Shown here in pieces: positions 1-9,329 of a DNA stretch of 64,000 nucleotides. This DNA is from Cytophagales bacterium UBA2561. Its GTDB lineage: Bacteria > Bacteroidota > Bacteroidia > Cytophagales > Thermoflexibacteraceae. The position numbers and the translations under genes were made by a program. The notes under the pieces are model-generated. The model searched no databases and was not told where the DNA came from. It saw nothing but the letters and a program-made list of their open reading frames with translations. Where the stretch lies: NCBI GenBank assembly GCA_002340355.1, contig DDLX01000017.1, forward strand, positions 1 through 64,000, given 5' to 3'. Every line of letters begins with the position of its first letter. Position 1 is the first letter of the stretch.

Positions 1-197
1 CGAAACTGAAGAAAGAAATAAATTTTCAAATAAGTATTAATTTTTCACTCAAATATATTTATAATACAATTAAAAATAAGCAAAAGCATATTTTAGTTAT
101 ATAAAATGGCACGGAAACATTTGAAATTTAGTCAAAAAAAGGTTGCAAAAGACTTGAATATTCTTGACGTATTCAAATCGACAATAATAAAAATTAA

Positions 198-806
198 ATG
201 AATACGATAGTTGAAAAATATATAAACGGACTTAAAAATGCCTATTGCCAAAATAACGGACAAGACAATTGGGAGCATTTTGAAAAAATCATATATGGGG
301 CAAAAAAAGAAAATATAGATAAACTTAGACAAGCTTATCCTGAAATTTCAGATGCCTTAATTGACTTGCTTAAATATGTTGATGGAACATATTGCCGAAA
401 ATATGCAGACGAAGAAATTGCATTCTTTATTTTGGGGTCAGATATTGATGAATATCCCTATTATTTATTATCTTCTAAGGAAATTATTGAAAATCAGAAT
501 CAAGCTACAGAATCGTATGCTGACTACATCGAAAGAAAATATGATGAAGTTGAGGTTGATGAAAAAATCACAAATCAATCTGACGGAATTAAATGGCTTC
601 ACTTTTCTGATTGTATGAATAATGGAGGAACTTCTCAATTATTTATTGATTTTAGTCCGTCAGAAAAAGGGACGAAAGGACAAATAATAAGGTTTTTACA
701 TGACCCAGATGAATTTAAGGTAATCGCTGATAGTTTTGAGGATTATTTAAAAAAATTGATGGACAATAATTATGATTTCATCAATGAAGACATTATGGAG
801 TATTAA
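198..806 (+). CDS. SUKH (SMI1/KNR4) family immunity-like protein
   Basis: A 202-residue soluble protein without signal peptide or membrane segment. The C-terminal half, with a tryptophan-leucine-histidine segment, an asparagine/glycine-rich turn, a QLFIDF strand, and then HDPDEFKVIADSFEDYLKKL, is the typical end of a SUKH/SMI1-KNR4 domain. SUKH proteins commonly neutralise contact-dependent or polymorphic toxins in the cytoplasm. No toxin gene is visible next to it, but the window starts only 197 bases upstream, so a partner could lie outside. The ATG start gives a full-length domain. The family call is good; the immunity role is inferred from the family. Confidence 0.75.
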   Translation: MNTIVEKYINGLKNAYCQNNGQDNWEHFEKIIYGAKKENIDKLRQAYPEISDALIDLLKYVDGTYCRKYADEEIAFFILGSDIDEYPYYLLSSKEIIENQNQATESYADYIERKYDEVEVDEKITNQSDGIKWLHFSDCMNNGGTSQLFIDFSPSEKGTKGQIIRFLHDPDEFKVIADSFEDYLKKLMDNNYDFINEDIMEY

Positions 807-843
807 ACAAAAGCCAACACACAACAAGATATAGAAATGAATT

Positions 844-869
844 ATTCCAAATCAAGTCGGATTTGGAAT
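844..869. repeat. 10-bp perfect inverted repeat after the SUKH gene
   Basis: Arms ATTCCAAATC and GATTTGGAAT are separated by six bases. No T-run follows on either strand, so it is not a textbook intrinsic terminator, although it sits where the SUKH transcript should end and before rimO. Confidence 0.4.
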
Positions 870-949
870 CAAGTTGAAAAAACTTAATATTGTAATAAGG
901 CAAAAAATAACAGAACACACTTTGCGTACTTAATTTTACAAGTAATTAT

Positions 950-2269
950 ATGAAAACCAAGGGATTAAAAAAGAATAAAATCAATATTATTACATTAGGT
1001 TGCTCCAAAAATACAGTTGATTCGGAAGTATTATTAACTCAACTCAAAGCAAATCAGTTGAATGCAGTTCATGAATCCGAAAAAAATGATGCGAATATTA
1101 TTATTGTGAATACTTGTGGTTTTATTGACCGTGCCAAAGAGGAATCAATTAATACAATTTTGGAATATGCCGAAGCCAAAGCTGAAAATAGAATTGACAA
1201 ACTTTTTGTAACAGGTTGTTTATCAAAACGTTATAAGGATGATTTAACTCTTGAAATTCCTGAAGTAGATGCGTGGTTTGGTACGATAGAACTCCCCTTA
1301 TTACTCCGTAAATTCAATGCAGACTATAAACATGAACTCCTCGGGGAACGCATTACAACTACGGCTACTCACTACTCTTACCTCAAAATTGCGGAAGGTT
1401 GCGACCGTCCTTGTTCATTTTGTGCGATTCCTTTGATGCGTGGAAAGCACATTTCCAGACCTATCGAAAGCCTTGTTCAAGAAGCTCAGAATTTAGCTAA
1501 AAATGGGACAAAAGAACTTATTTTGATAGCTCAAGACCTCACTTATTACGGACTTGATTTGTACAAAAAAAGGGAATTATCTGAATTGATGCGCCGTTTA
1601 TCAGATGTTTCAGGAATAGAATGGATTCGTTTACAATATGCGTATCCTTCAGGATTTCCATTGGAGGTTTTGGATGTGATGAATGAGCGAAGCAATATTT
1701 GTAACTATTTAGATATGCCTTTACAACATGGCTCAACTGCAATGCTTCAACACATGAGAAGAGGTATTACACGAGAAAAAACAGAGATTTTAATTGATAA
1801 GATTCGTCAAAAAGTTCCTGCTATTAACCTGAGAACCACTTTAATAGCAGGTCATCCGCATGAAACAGAAAAGGACTTTGAAGAAATGGTTGAGTTTGTC
1901 GAGAGAACACGTTTTGAACGATTAGGTATTTTTGAATATTCACACGAAGAAAATACACATGCTTTTTTAATGCCTGACAATGTTCCTCCCGAAATCAAAA
2001 CACAAAGAGCCAATCAAATTATGGAAATTCAACAAGGCATTAATTGGGAACTCAATCAGGATAAAATTGGGAAAATATATAAAGTATTGTTTGATCGAAA
2101 AGAAGGAAATTATTTTATTGGACGAACCGAATTCGACTCGCCCGAAGTGGATAATGAGGTACTAGTAGAGGCTCAAAATCCTAATAATTTTGTCCGATTA
2201 GGTGATTTTGCTAATGTTAAAATTACAAATGCAGGTGATTTTGATTTGTTTGGAAATATTGTGATTTAA
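950..2269 (+). CDS. rimO: Ribosomal protein S12 methylthiotransferase RimO
   Basis: This 439-residue radical-SAM methylthiotransferase adds a methylthio group to a conserved aspartate of ribosomal protein S12. The N-terminal UPF0004 domain carries the three cluster cysteines at about residues 18, 56 and 90 (LGCSKN, NTCGFI, TGCLSK). The radical-SAM CxxxCxxC motif CDRPCSFC lies at 151-158 and is followed by IPLMRGK. A C-terminal TRAM-like region begins near residue 375. Length and motif spacing match RimO better than MiaB, whose cysteine neighbourhood differs. It is a single-gene unit, convergent with the exporter gene downstream. Confidence 0.95.
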   Translation: MKTKGLKKNKINIITLGCSKNTVDSEVLLTQLKANQLNAVHESEKNDANIIIVNTCGFIDRAKEESINTILEYAEAKAENRIDKLFVTGCLSKRYKDDLTLEIPEVDAWFGTIELPLLLRKFNADYKHELLGERITTTATHYSYLKIAEGCDRPCSFCAIPLMRGKHISRPIESLVQEAQNLAKNGTKELILIAQDLTYYGLDLYKKRELSELMRRLSDVSGIEWIRLQYAYPSGFPLEVLDVMNERSNICNYLDMPLQHGSTAMLQHMRRGITREKTEILIDKIRQKVPAINLRTTLIAGHPHETEKDFEEMVEFVERTRFERLGIFEYSHEENTHAFLMPDNVPPEIKTQRANQIMEIQQGINWELNQDKIGKIYKVLFDRKEGNYFIGRTEFDSPEVDNEVLVEAQNPNNFVRLGDFANVKITNAGDFDLFGNIVI

Positions 2270-2275
2270 AGAAAT

Positions 2276-2992
2276 TTATTTGAATAAAAAAGAAATTCCT
2301 GAAATTCCCAGTAATATCGAAATTCCAATTTGAAAGGTTCTTTCGGGCAGGGTTGTATGTATTTTGTGTCCTATCCAGACGGTGAAATAAAGTGGAAAAA
2401 TAATCCACCAAAAAGGGGTGAGTTTTTCCCATGTGAAAACATCCATATAAAAATACATTGGTGTTCGTAGTAAATCAATGGCTAAAAACACTGCCGAAAG
2501 AGTACTTCTCATATTGGATTTATCACCAAAAGTTTCGCGCATAGCAGCAATGAAAAAAGGACCTGAAGTGCCTAATGTTCCGCCAAAAATACCACCCACA
2601 AAATTCAGAATTGGTTTTAAAAAGGAAGGAATCGTAAATTGAGGAGACCAAATTGTCCAAGCAGAATAACTCACTAACAAAACCCCAAAAATAACCTGAA
2701 TGAGTTGGGAAGAGAAATTTTTTAATAAAAAAGTCCCTACAAAAAGCCCTGGAAGCGTAGAAATCAAAATTTGTTTGAAAACCTTAGCATTAAAAGATTT
2801 TAGATCAGATAATAAAATGATAAATGCCGCTAACATTCCTGCAAATGCACCCAAAACGACCACTTCTTTCATATCGAAGAAAAAAGCCAATATAGTTAAG
2901 GCAAAAATTGTCCCGCCAAATCCGAATACACTCCGTAATCCAAAAGCCAAACAAAATACTACACCGATAAATAATGTTTGTTCAAAAGGCAT
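2276..2992 (-). CDS. Sulfite exporter TauE/SafE family membrane protein
   Basis: A polytopic inner-membrane protein of about 238 residues with seven to eight hydrophobic segments and the glycine-rich TauE/SafE signatures: FGFGGTIFA near the start, GTLGTSGPF in the second half. The family exports sulfite or sulfonates, or is of unknown substrate. The open frame runs further upstream to 3139, but that extension is low-complexity and overlaps the terminator of the neighbouring gene. I therefore start at the ATG at 2990-2992, giving MPFEQTLFIG. The gene ends six bases from rimO on the opposite strand. The specific substrate cannot be read from sequence. Confidence 0.8.
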   Translation of the reverse strand: MPFEQTLFIGVVFCLAFGLRSVFGFGGTIFALTILAFFFDMKEVVVLGAFAGMLAAFIILLSDLKSFNAKVFKQILISTLPGLFVGTFLLKNFSSQLIQVIFGVLLVSYSAWTIWSPQFTIPSFLKPILNFVGGIFGGTLGTSGPFFIAAMRETFGDKSNMRSTLSAVFLAIDLLRTPMYFYMDVFTWEKLTPFWWIIFPLYFTVWIGHKIHTTLPERTFQIGISILLGISGISFLFK

Positions 2993-3130
2993 AATTATAT
3001 AATCAAAAAGTAATATATTTTTATGAATTAGCGTAAAGGTCGTAAAAAAGAAAAAATATCTAGATCTTAAAATATCTAATCGTATTTGATTTTTTATCTT
3101 TTTTATTAAAACACTGGTTATCAATAAAAT

Positions 3131-3172
3131 AAGCTCCACTAAGATTATGAAATTTAGTAGAGCTTTATTTTT
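3131..3172 (-). terminator. Intrinsic terminator of the transglutaminase/DUF2126 gene
   Basis: A 12-bp stem (AAGCTCTACTAA against TTAGTGGAGCTT read on the minus strand, one G-U pair) is followed on the minus strand by ATTTTATT. It lies 20-60 bases past the stop codon of the large gene. Confidence 0.7.
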
Positions 3173-3193
3173 TAATTATTGATAATCAATGCT

Positions 3194-6100
3194 TTATCTT
3201 TTTCGTGTTTTTCGCAAGTCCAAAGTATGGGGATAGTGTGCATTAACAATAGGTGGAGCAGGCTCATAAACTGTAGGTCGATATCCGCCTTTGTGTGGCA
3301 CTACCAACTTTTCCGTATCAGGTGGAATTGAATCCGATTGTTCTTCAGGAAAAGCTTGCTTGATAGGCGAAGATGGTTCATTAGGAGAAGCGTACTTTCC
3401 TTGTGAATGTCCATAATTCCAGAACCGACTTTCTCGACGACTTTCTGCCTCATAACTATTAACAGGATACGTATCATAACTTCGCCCCCCAGGATGAGAA
3501 ACAAAATAAGTACAGCCTCCTATTGAGCGTCCGTTCCACGTATCGAAAATATCAAAAACTAATGGTGTATCAGTTGGCAAAGTAGGATGCAATGCTGAGG
3601 GCGGTGCCCAAGCTTTATATCGGACTCCTGCCACAAATTCACCATGCACTCCTGTACTTCGGAGTGGAATCCGCACCCCATTACATAAAACTTGATATCG
3701 TTCGGTATGCAAGCCAGAAACTTTCACTTCCACTCGTTCTAAAGAAGAATCTACAAATCGGGAAGTTCCTGTATTGCTCATTTCTTCGCCTAACACATTC
3801 CAAGGCTCAATAGCTGTTCGTAAAACGAACTCAATATCACCAACTTTGACTCGTCCTAAAAACGGAAAACGGAATTCTAAGAAAGGCTCTAACCATTCTG
3901 GTTCAAACTCATAACCCTCTTCTTTCATTTGTGCCAAAACATCTTTAAGATCTTCTTTGACATAGTGATGAATTAAAAATTTATCGTGTAATTCTGTTCC
4001 CCAATGCACTAATTTTTGTCGATAGGGTTTGTTCCAAAACCAAGCAATTAAGGTACGAATTAAGAGCAATTGTACCAAACACATTTTTTCACTGGGTGGC
4101 ATATCGAAGGCTCGAAGCTCCAAAATTCCTAAACGCCCTGCACTCGAATCAGGGCGATATAATTTATCAATACAAAATTCAGCACGATGGGTATTCCCTG
4201 TAATATCTATCAAAATATTACGAAAAACCCTATCCACTAACCAAAATGGCATATTATCCTCGTCTGAAATTTGGTCAAAAGCAATTTCCAATTCATATAA
4301 CATTTCAGGGCGACCCTCATCCACTCTTGGGGCTTGACTAGTTGCGCCAATAAATGCCGTAGAAAACAAATAAGATAATCCTGGGTGATTTTGCCAAAAC
4401 CCGATTAAACTACGTAATAAAGTAGGTTTTCGTAATAATGGGCTGTCTTCGGGACGACTTCCGCCAATGGTAATATGGTTTCCACCACCTGTTCCTGTGT
4501 GTCGTCCGTCTAACATGAATTTCTCAGCACCCAAACGAGATTCTTTTGCCGATTCAAAAAGGTGATGATAATTCGTTACGATTTCTTTCCAAGTTTTAGC
4601 AGGGTGTACATTAACCTCAATAACCCCTGGGTCAGGTGAAACTACCAGTTTTTCAATACGATAATCTTTAGGCGGTTCGTAGCCTTCAATGATTACAGGC
4701 ATTCCTAACTTTTCGGCAGTCGTTTCAATGGCAGCTAAAAGTTCCAAATAATGCTCTAAATAATCTACTGGAGGCATGAAAATATATAATTTTCCTTCTC
4801 TGGCTTCGACACACATCGCCGTCCGAATTGTGAAAACTCGAAAACTAGGTTCATATGTATTTTTTTGCTCCTTCTCTTGACGGAAAGGCTGGAATTGTTT
4901 TTCGTCTTCTTCGTCCTCTTCGATTTCGTATTCCTTCGGATTTAAAAGTTCTTCTGGAATAGTTTCATCAACAGGTTGTTGATATTGTTTTTGGACTTTA
5001 GTATGAAAATCTCCTAGTTCATCTAGTTTTTCAAAAGGACTTCGCTCAATCTTCTCTTTTTGCTGAGCTTCAACCTGATAAGGCAAGCTATCTAATGGTA
5101 ATCGCAATCCAATAGGTGAATTTCCAGCCATCAAAAATAAATGTTTACGCCGAAATTCCCACCTGCAACTCATCCAACGTTCATCATAATGATTCCACTT
5201 AATTGGTAGGACAAATCCCGCAGGATTATTCAAACCACGGTGTAATAATTCAGAGAGAGTACGCCGTGCTAAAGAGTCTTTCAAATCAATATTTAGTGGG
5301 TCAATATTAATAGGTAAATTATCCTCTTCCAATAAATAATGAATAGTATCTTCGTAGGCAGCTTGTACATTTTCCGAATTGATATTCAGATATTTGGCTA
5401 ACTCATCTAAAAATTTCTCCGCATCTTTATATGTAAATTTATAGTCTTTATTAATATCTGCTAGGAATTTGGAATTTTTCCAAATGGCTTGTTTATCCTT
5501 ACGCCAGAAAGTGGTGTACTGCCAACGTGGCAAGGGTTCCCCTGGATACCACTTTCCTTGACCAAAGTGCAAAAATCCACCTTTAGAAAAAATATCTTGT
5601 AATTTTAGAATTAACTTATTAGCTAGTATTCGTTTTTCTTTTCCGTCTGCATCTGTATTCCACTGTTCTGATTCCATATCATCAATGGAAACAAAAGTAG
5701 GCTCACCACCCATTGTTAAACGCACATCTCCTTTCTGGAGGTCTTCTTCGACCTTATCACCAAGTGCCATAATAGTCTCCCATTGTGCATCACTATATGG
5801 TTTAGTTACTCGTGGATCTTCATGAATTCTAGTAATATCATTAGAGTAGAAAAATTCGGTTTCACATTCATCCATCATCCCCGTAATTGGAGCGGCACTC
5901 ACAGGATCAGGTGTACATGACAATGGAATATGTCCTTCGCTGGCAAATAGCCCTGAAGTGGGATCAAGTCCTACCCAACCAGCCCCTGGTAAATAAACTT
6001 CTGTCCAAGCATGCAAATCGGTGAAATCTTCCAATGCACCAACAGGACCATCAACGGGTTTTTGATCTGGTTTCAATTGCGCTAAATAACCTGAAACAAA

Positions 6101-6700
6101 CCGACTGGCTAAACCACAATGTCGTAAAGCTTGCACCAAAACCCAAGCCGAATCTCGACATGAACCTGAACATTTTTCGAGCGTCTCTTCACATGTTTGA
6201 ATCCCTGGCTCCAGCCGAATGTTGTAATTTACAATTTCATTTAGGGAGCGATTGACATCCACCAGAAAATCAATCGTGCGCTGATTCTTATATTTTTCTA
6301 TTTTTTTCAGGAAATCCTTTAATAATTTTCCACTTTCTATAATCTCAAAATAAGGTGCTAATTCTTTTTTTTCTTGCTTTTTGTATTTAAATGGGAATTC
6401 TTCGGCGGTATCTTCTAAGAAAAAATCAAATGGATTAATTACTACCATTTCGGCAATGACCTCCACTTCTACCTTAAACTCTTTGACTTTTTCAGGGAAA
6501 ACAACCCTTGCCAAATAATTTCCAAAAGCATCCTGTTGCCAGTTAATAAAATGCTTCTTGGGTTCAATGTTTAAGGAATAGGCTAAAATAGGAGTTCGGC
6601 TATGTGGGGCTGGTTTTAATCGAATAACTTGTGGAGACATCCCCACCAGTCTATCATATTTGTAATGCGTATTGTGTTGGATTGCGATTTTAATAGCCAT
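3194..6700 (-). CDS. Transglutaminase-like / DUF2126 fusion protein
   Basis: A 1,168-residue cytoplasmic protein with no signal peptide. Residues 1-90 form the bacterial transglutaminase N-terminal region. Residues 165-250 hold the papain-like core with the triad Cys181 (GSCRDSAW), His230 (DLHAWTEVYLPG) and Asp246 (WVGLDPT). From about residue 300 to the end is the large DUF2126 region, with the family phrases LTMGGEPTFVS, a DGRHTGTGGGNH segment and a glycine- and aromatic-rich C-terminus. This two-part architecture is a recognised family, often near alpha-E/circularly-permuted-ATP-grasp genes, but no such partners occur here. The substrate is unknown; hydrolysis or amide transfer on a peptide is the family expectation. 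The start is the ATG giving MAIKIAIQHN, as in relatives. Confidence 0.9.
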   Translation of the reverse strand: MAIKIAIQHNTHYKYDRLVGMSPQVIRLKPAPHSRTPILAYSLNIEPKKHFINWQQDAFGNYLARVVFPEKVKEFKVEVEVIAEMVVINPFDFFLEDTAEEFPFKYKKQEKKELAPYFEIIESGKLLKDFLKKIEKYKNQRTIDFLVDVNRSLNEIVNYNIRLEPGIQTCEETLEKCSGSCRDSAWVLVQALRHCGLASRFVSGYLAQLKPDQKPVDGPVGALEDFTDLHAWTEVYLPGAGWVGLDPTSGLFASEGHIPLSCTPDPVSAAPITGMMDECETEFFYSNDITRIHEDPRVTKPYSDAQWETIMALGDKVEEDLQKGDVRLTMGGEPTFVSIDDMESEQWNTDADGKEKRILANKLILKLQDIFSKGGFLHFGQGKWYPGEPLPRWQYTTFWRKDKQAIWKNSKFLADINKDYKFTYKDAEKFLDELAKYLNINSENVQAAYEDTIHYLLEEDNLPINIDPLNIDLKDSLARRTLSELLHRGLNNPAGFVLPIKWNHYDERWMSCRWEFRRKHLFLMAGNSPIGLRLPLDSLPYQVEAQQKEKIERSPFEKLDELGDFHTKVQKQYQQPVDETIPEELLNPKEYEIEEDEEDEKQFQPFRQEKEQKNTYEPSFRVFTIRTAMCVEAREGKLYIFMPPVDYLEHYLELLAAIETTAEKLGMPVIIEGYEPPKDYRIEKLVVSPDPGVIEVNVHPAKTWKEIVTNYHHLFESAKESRLGAEKFMLDGRHTGTGGGNHITIGGSRPEDSPLLRKPTLLRSLIGFWQNHPGLSYLFSTAFIGATSQAPRVDEGRPEMLYELEIAFDQISDEDNMPFWLVDRVFRNILIDITGNTHRAEFCIDKLYRPDSSAGRLGILELRAFDMPPSEKMCLVQLLLIRTLIAWFWNKPYRQKLVHWGTELHDKFLIHHYVKEDLKDVLAQMKEEGYEFEPEWLEPFLEFRFPFLGRVKVGDIEFVLRTAIEPWNVLGEEMSNTGTSRFVDSSLERVEVKVSGLHTERYQVLCNGVRIPLRSTGVHGEFVAGVRYKAWAPPSALHPTLPTDTPLVFDIFDTWNGRSIGGCTYFVSHPGGRSYDTYPVNSYEAESRRESRFWNYGHSQGKYASPNEPSSPIKQAFPEEQSDSIPPDTEKLVVPHKGGYRPTVYEPAPPIVNAHYPHTLDLRKTRKR

Positions 6701-6784
6701 GATTATTTGGGTTATAAATTGTATCCGACTTTATGATGAATATAACTTGATGTTATCCGAAAGATACGCATAGAATTTTAAGAT

Positions 6785-7525
6785 TTAATTCTCTTCTTCT
6801 TTGGGGTAGGAACGAAACCAACTCTCAATTTTCATTTTTAGGACACCAAAAAAAGCTTCGTTAATGATGTTAGCCGACATTTTAGACGTGCCTTTGGCTC
6901 TATCTGTAAAAATAATGGGTACTTCTTGGAGTTGGAAGCCATGTTTCCATGCTAAAAACTTCATTCGAATTTGAAAAGCATACCCAACAAATTTAACGTC
7001 ATTCAAATTAATGGTTTCCAAAACATTACGCCGATAACATTTAAAACCTGCGGTAGGATCCATAATGGGCATTCCTGTAATTCGGCGAACATAGTAGCCC
7101 GCAAAATACGACAATAAAACACGCCCAAGAGGCCAATTTACCACATTGACACCTGTAATATAACGTGAACCAACAGCTAAATCAGCACTTTTAGTACATG
7201 CTTCTCGAAGACGTACTAAATCCTCTGGATTATGTGAGAAATCGGCATCCATTTCAAAAATATAGTCGTATTTTTCAACTAATGCCACTCGAAAGCCATG
7301 AATATAAGCTGTCCCTAATCCTAATTTTCCTGTACGTTCTTCTAATAAAATTCGGTTCGGAAATTCAGTTTGAAGTTCTCGAACCTTATTCGCTGTACCG
7401 TCTGGTGAACCGTCATCTACAATCAAAATATCAAACGGATGTACTAATGAAAAAACCTTACGAATAATCGCTTCGATATTTTCAATTTCGTTATAAGTAG
7501 GAATAATTACTAAGGAATCTTTCAC
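6785..7525 (-). CDS. Polyprenol-phosphate mannosyltransferase-like GT2 glycosyltransferase
   Basis: A 246-residue family-2 glycosyltransferase of the dolichol-phosphate mannose synthase (Dpm1) type. The GT-A fold opens with VIIPTYNE, the nucleotide-sugar motif DDGSPDGT lies at 37-44 and the metal-binding DAD at 93-95 with SHNPEDL after it. DPTAGFKCYRR and RAKGTSKM follow in the usual places. There are no C-terminal membrane spans, so it is the soluble single-domain form. It probably transfers a hexose to a polyprenyl phosphate at the inner membrane for protein or envelope glycosylation. It lies just downstream of lspA on the same strand (46-base gap), so the two may be co-transcribed. Confidence 0.88.
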   Translation of the reverse strand: MKDSLVIIPTYNEIENIEAIIRKVFSLVHPFDILIVDDGSPDGTANKVRELQTEFPNRILLEERTGKLGLGTAYIHGFRVALVEKYDYIFEMDADFSHNPEDLVRLREACTKSADLAVGSRYITGVNVVNWPLGRVLLSYFAGYYVRRITGMPIMDPTAGFKCYRRNVLETINLNDVKFVGYAFQIRMKFLAWKHGFQLQEVPIIFTDRAKGTSKMSANIINEAFFGVLKMKIESWFRSYPKEEEN

Positions 7526-7571
7526 GAATCTTTCAAAATTGATGGTGGACGATGGGTAAATTTAGAGATCT

Positions 7572-8237
7572 TCAGGATTCTGATACATCACTTGAAGGCT
7601 CTTGAATGGAGTCATTATTTGAGTTTTCTATATCTTTATTAGTTTGATTATCAGTATTTTTATCTTCTTGTTTTTTGGGTAAAAATAAAATTAAAACAAC
7701 TCCAACAAAAATGGCTGAATCAGCAATATTAAAAACAGGACGAAAAAACAAAAAATCTTGACCTCCCCAAATAGGCAACCATTCAGGAAATGTACTTTCT
7801 ATTAATGGAAAGTAAAGCATATCAATAACTTGACCATGAAACCAAGGAGTCGGTGATCCAATAATGGCATTTCCTTCTATAAAAACACCGTAAAAAACAC
7901 TATCAATCACATTACCTATTGCACCACCAAGAATTAAAGTAGAGGCAATAGTCAAGATAATTTGAGCTTTGGTTTTGACTAAATAGTACACCCAGTAGGC
8001 AATTCCGAAGGTGCTTACCAACCGAAGTAAGGAAAGAGCTAATTTTCCATATTTCCAATCAATTTCCATCCCAAATGCCATCCCTGGATTAAGTAAGTAA
8101 TGTAACCGAAACCAATCACCAATCACCATAACTTCACCTATCGAACCCATCTGCATATAGTGATGTACTAACAATTTGGAAACTTGGTCAATGGTAATAA
8201 TGAAAAAACTAATGAAAAAATATTTGAAGTATTTCAC
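7572..8237 (-). CDS. lspA: Lipoprotein signal peptidase (signal peptidase II)
   Basis: An inner-membrane aspartyl protease of 221 residues that cleaves the signal peptide of lipidated prolipoproteins. Four membrane segments are visible. The catalytic pair is Asp139 (GQVIDMLYF) and Asp173 in the NxAD motif FNIADSAIF. The GGAIGNVID box around residue 104-112 and NPGMAFG at 50-56 are also conserved. The loop between the two aspartates is 33 residues, longer than the 17 of the E. coli enzyme, and an acidic, asparagine-rich tail follows the last helix; both make it longer than the proteobacterial enzyme. Several lipoprotein genes in this window are plausible substrates. Confidence 0.95.
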   Translation of the reverse strand: MKYFKYFFISFFIITIDQVSKLLVHHYMQMGSIGEVMVIGDWFRLHYLLNPGMAFGMEIDWKYGKLALSLLRLVSTFGIAYWVYYLVKTKAQIILTIASTLILGGAIGNVIDSVFYGVFIEGNAIIGSPTPWFHGQVIDMLYFPLIESTFPEWLPIWGGQDFLFFRPVFNIADSAIFVGVVLILFLPKKQEDKNTDNQTNKDIENSNNDSIQEPSSDVSES

Positions 8238-8404
8238 GGTTTATAAAATTGAAGAATATTAAAAATAACGCTTCTTAATACGACACGATTTCAAAACGAA
8301 CAAAAGTACGGCTAATGTTGTAACTTGGCAAACAAAACCAGACCAAGTAACCTAAATTTTTGCCTAAACCTTTTCCTTAAAGCCTCTCTAAATCACTTTA
8401 TTTT

Positions 8405-9304
8405 ATGCAGAAAATCAATTTTGTTTTATTTTTTAATGTACTTATTTTCCTCTTTTTGAGTACAAATTCAATACAAGCTCAAAAATTCATTAACCAACTC
8501 AATGGAAAACGTTGGGGCATTACAGGGATTTATGAAATTACGTCTGATCGTCAGGATACCTTACTTTTAGTGCGAGATTGTGCGAATGAATATTACGAAT
8601 TTTTTCCCTCTGGTGCATTGGTCAGTTCGTATTTGGAACGTGATGGAAAATGGAATATTGTACGAGACTCCATCCTGATTTTCAGGCAACATAATGGAAA
8701 AGTATTCAAACGAGGTACAATAAAATTTGCTTCGGAAGATAGTATTACTATACAAGATAAAGGTCAAAATGGTTATTTTCTGGAAGTTTATGAACTTTGT
8801 ACTCCTGATGACTCAACTTATGTTGATGCTCGTCAAGTGTACCAAGAATTTAAGACTCGAAGTTTGATTTTTGGAGGAAATTATATGGATATCCCTACCG
8901 CAGAAGTGGGTTTAGCAATAACTCGCTTAAATTGGAATCGTACAATTTATGCTAACTCCCTAAACTTAGAACTTGCTCCGCAAAAAAATATCTATGGATT
9001 GAGTTTGAACACATGGTTTGAAGGTAAGATTTTCAGTTATGGTTTGGCAGGAACAGCACATTCTGATGATGGAAACTTACTTTTTGGGATGCGTCCAATG
9101 TTTGGTTTGACGGCTCAACGTTTTTTCAATCGAAATCAACGCTCAGGAATTTCCTGTCATCTGATGTATGGTTATACAATATTTTTGGGAAATAATAGCA
9201 ACTTCGAACGTCAAGTAAATCGGGATGCGGTACATTTGCGGGTATTGATTCCATTACAAAAATCCGACCCTCAAGTCGTTCGTAAGGCTATTTTTCATAA
9301 TTAA
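8405..9304 (+). CDS. Secreted or outer-membrane protein of unknown function
   Basis: A 299-residue protein with a clear Sec signal peptide ending near residue 25 (SIQA-Q). I do not recognise a named domain. Residues 26-130 are short beta-rich segments of lipocalin-like character (KRWGITGIYEI, GKWNIVRDSILIF). From about residue 150 to the end, alternating hydrophobic strands such as LIFGGNYMDI, YGLSLNTWF and MFGLTAQRFF suggest a small outer-membrane barrel. The next gene starts 25 bases downstream on the same strand, so a two-gene unit is likely. Confidence 0.7.
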   Translation: MQKINFVLFFNVLIFLFLSTNSIQAQKFINQLNGKRWGITGIYEITSDRQDTLLLVRDCANEYYEFFPSGALVSSYLERDGKWNIVRDSILIFRQHNGKVFKRGTIKFASEDSITIQDKGQNGYFLEVYELCTPDDSTYVDARQVYQEFKTRSLIFGGNYMDIPTAEVGLAITRLNWNRTIYANSLNLELAPQKNIYGLSLNTWFEGKIFSYGLAGTAHSDDGNLLFGMRPMFGLTAQRFFNRNQRSGISCHLMYGYTIFLGNNSNFERQVNRDAVHLRVLIPLQKSDPQVVRKAIFHN

Positions 9305-9329
9305 AATATAAAGAAAAAAGCATAAATTT

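Noticed and set aside
2993..3139. A longer N-terminus of the TauE/SafE protein.
   Set aside because: The extension is low-complexity and overlaps the terminator hairpin of the neighbouring gene; family members start near the ATG at 2992.
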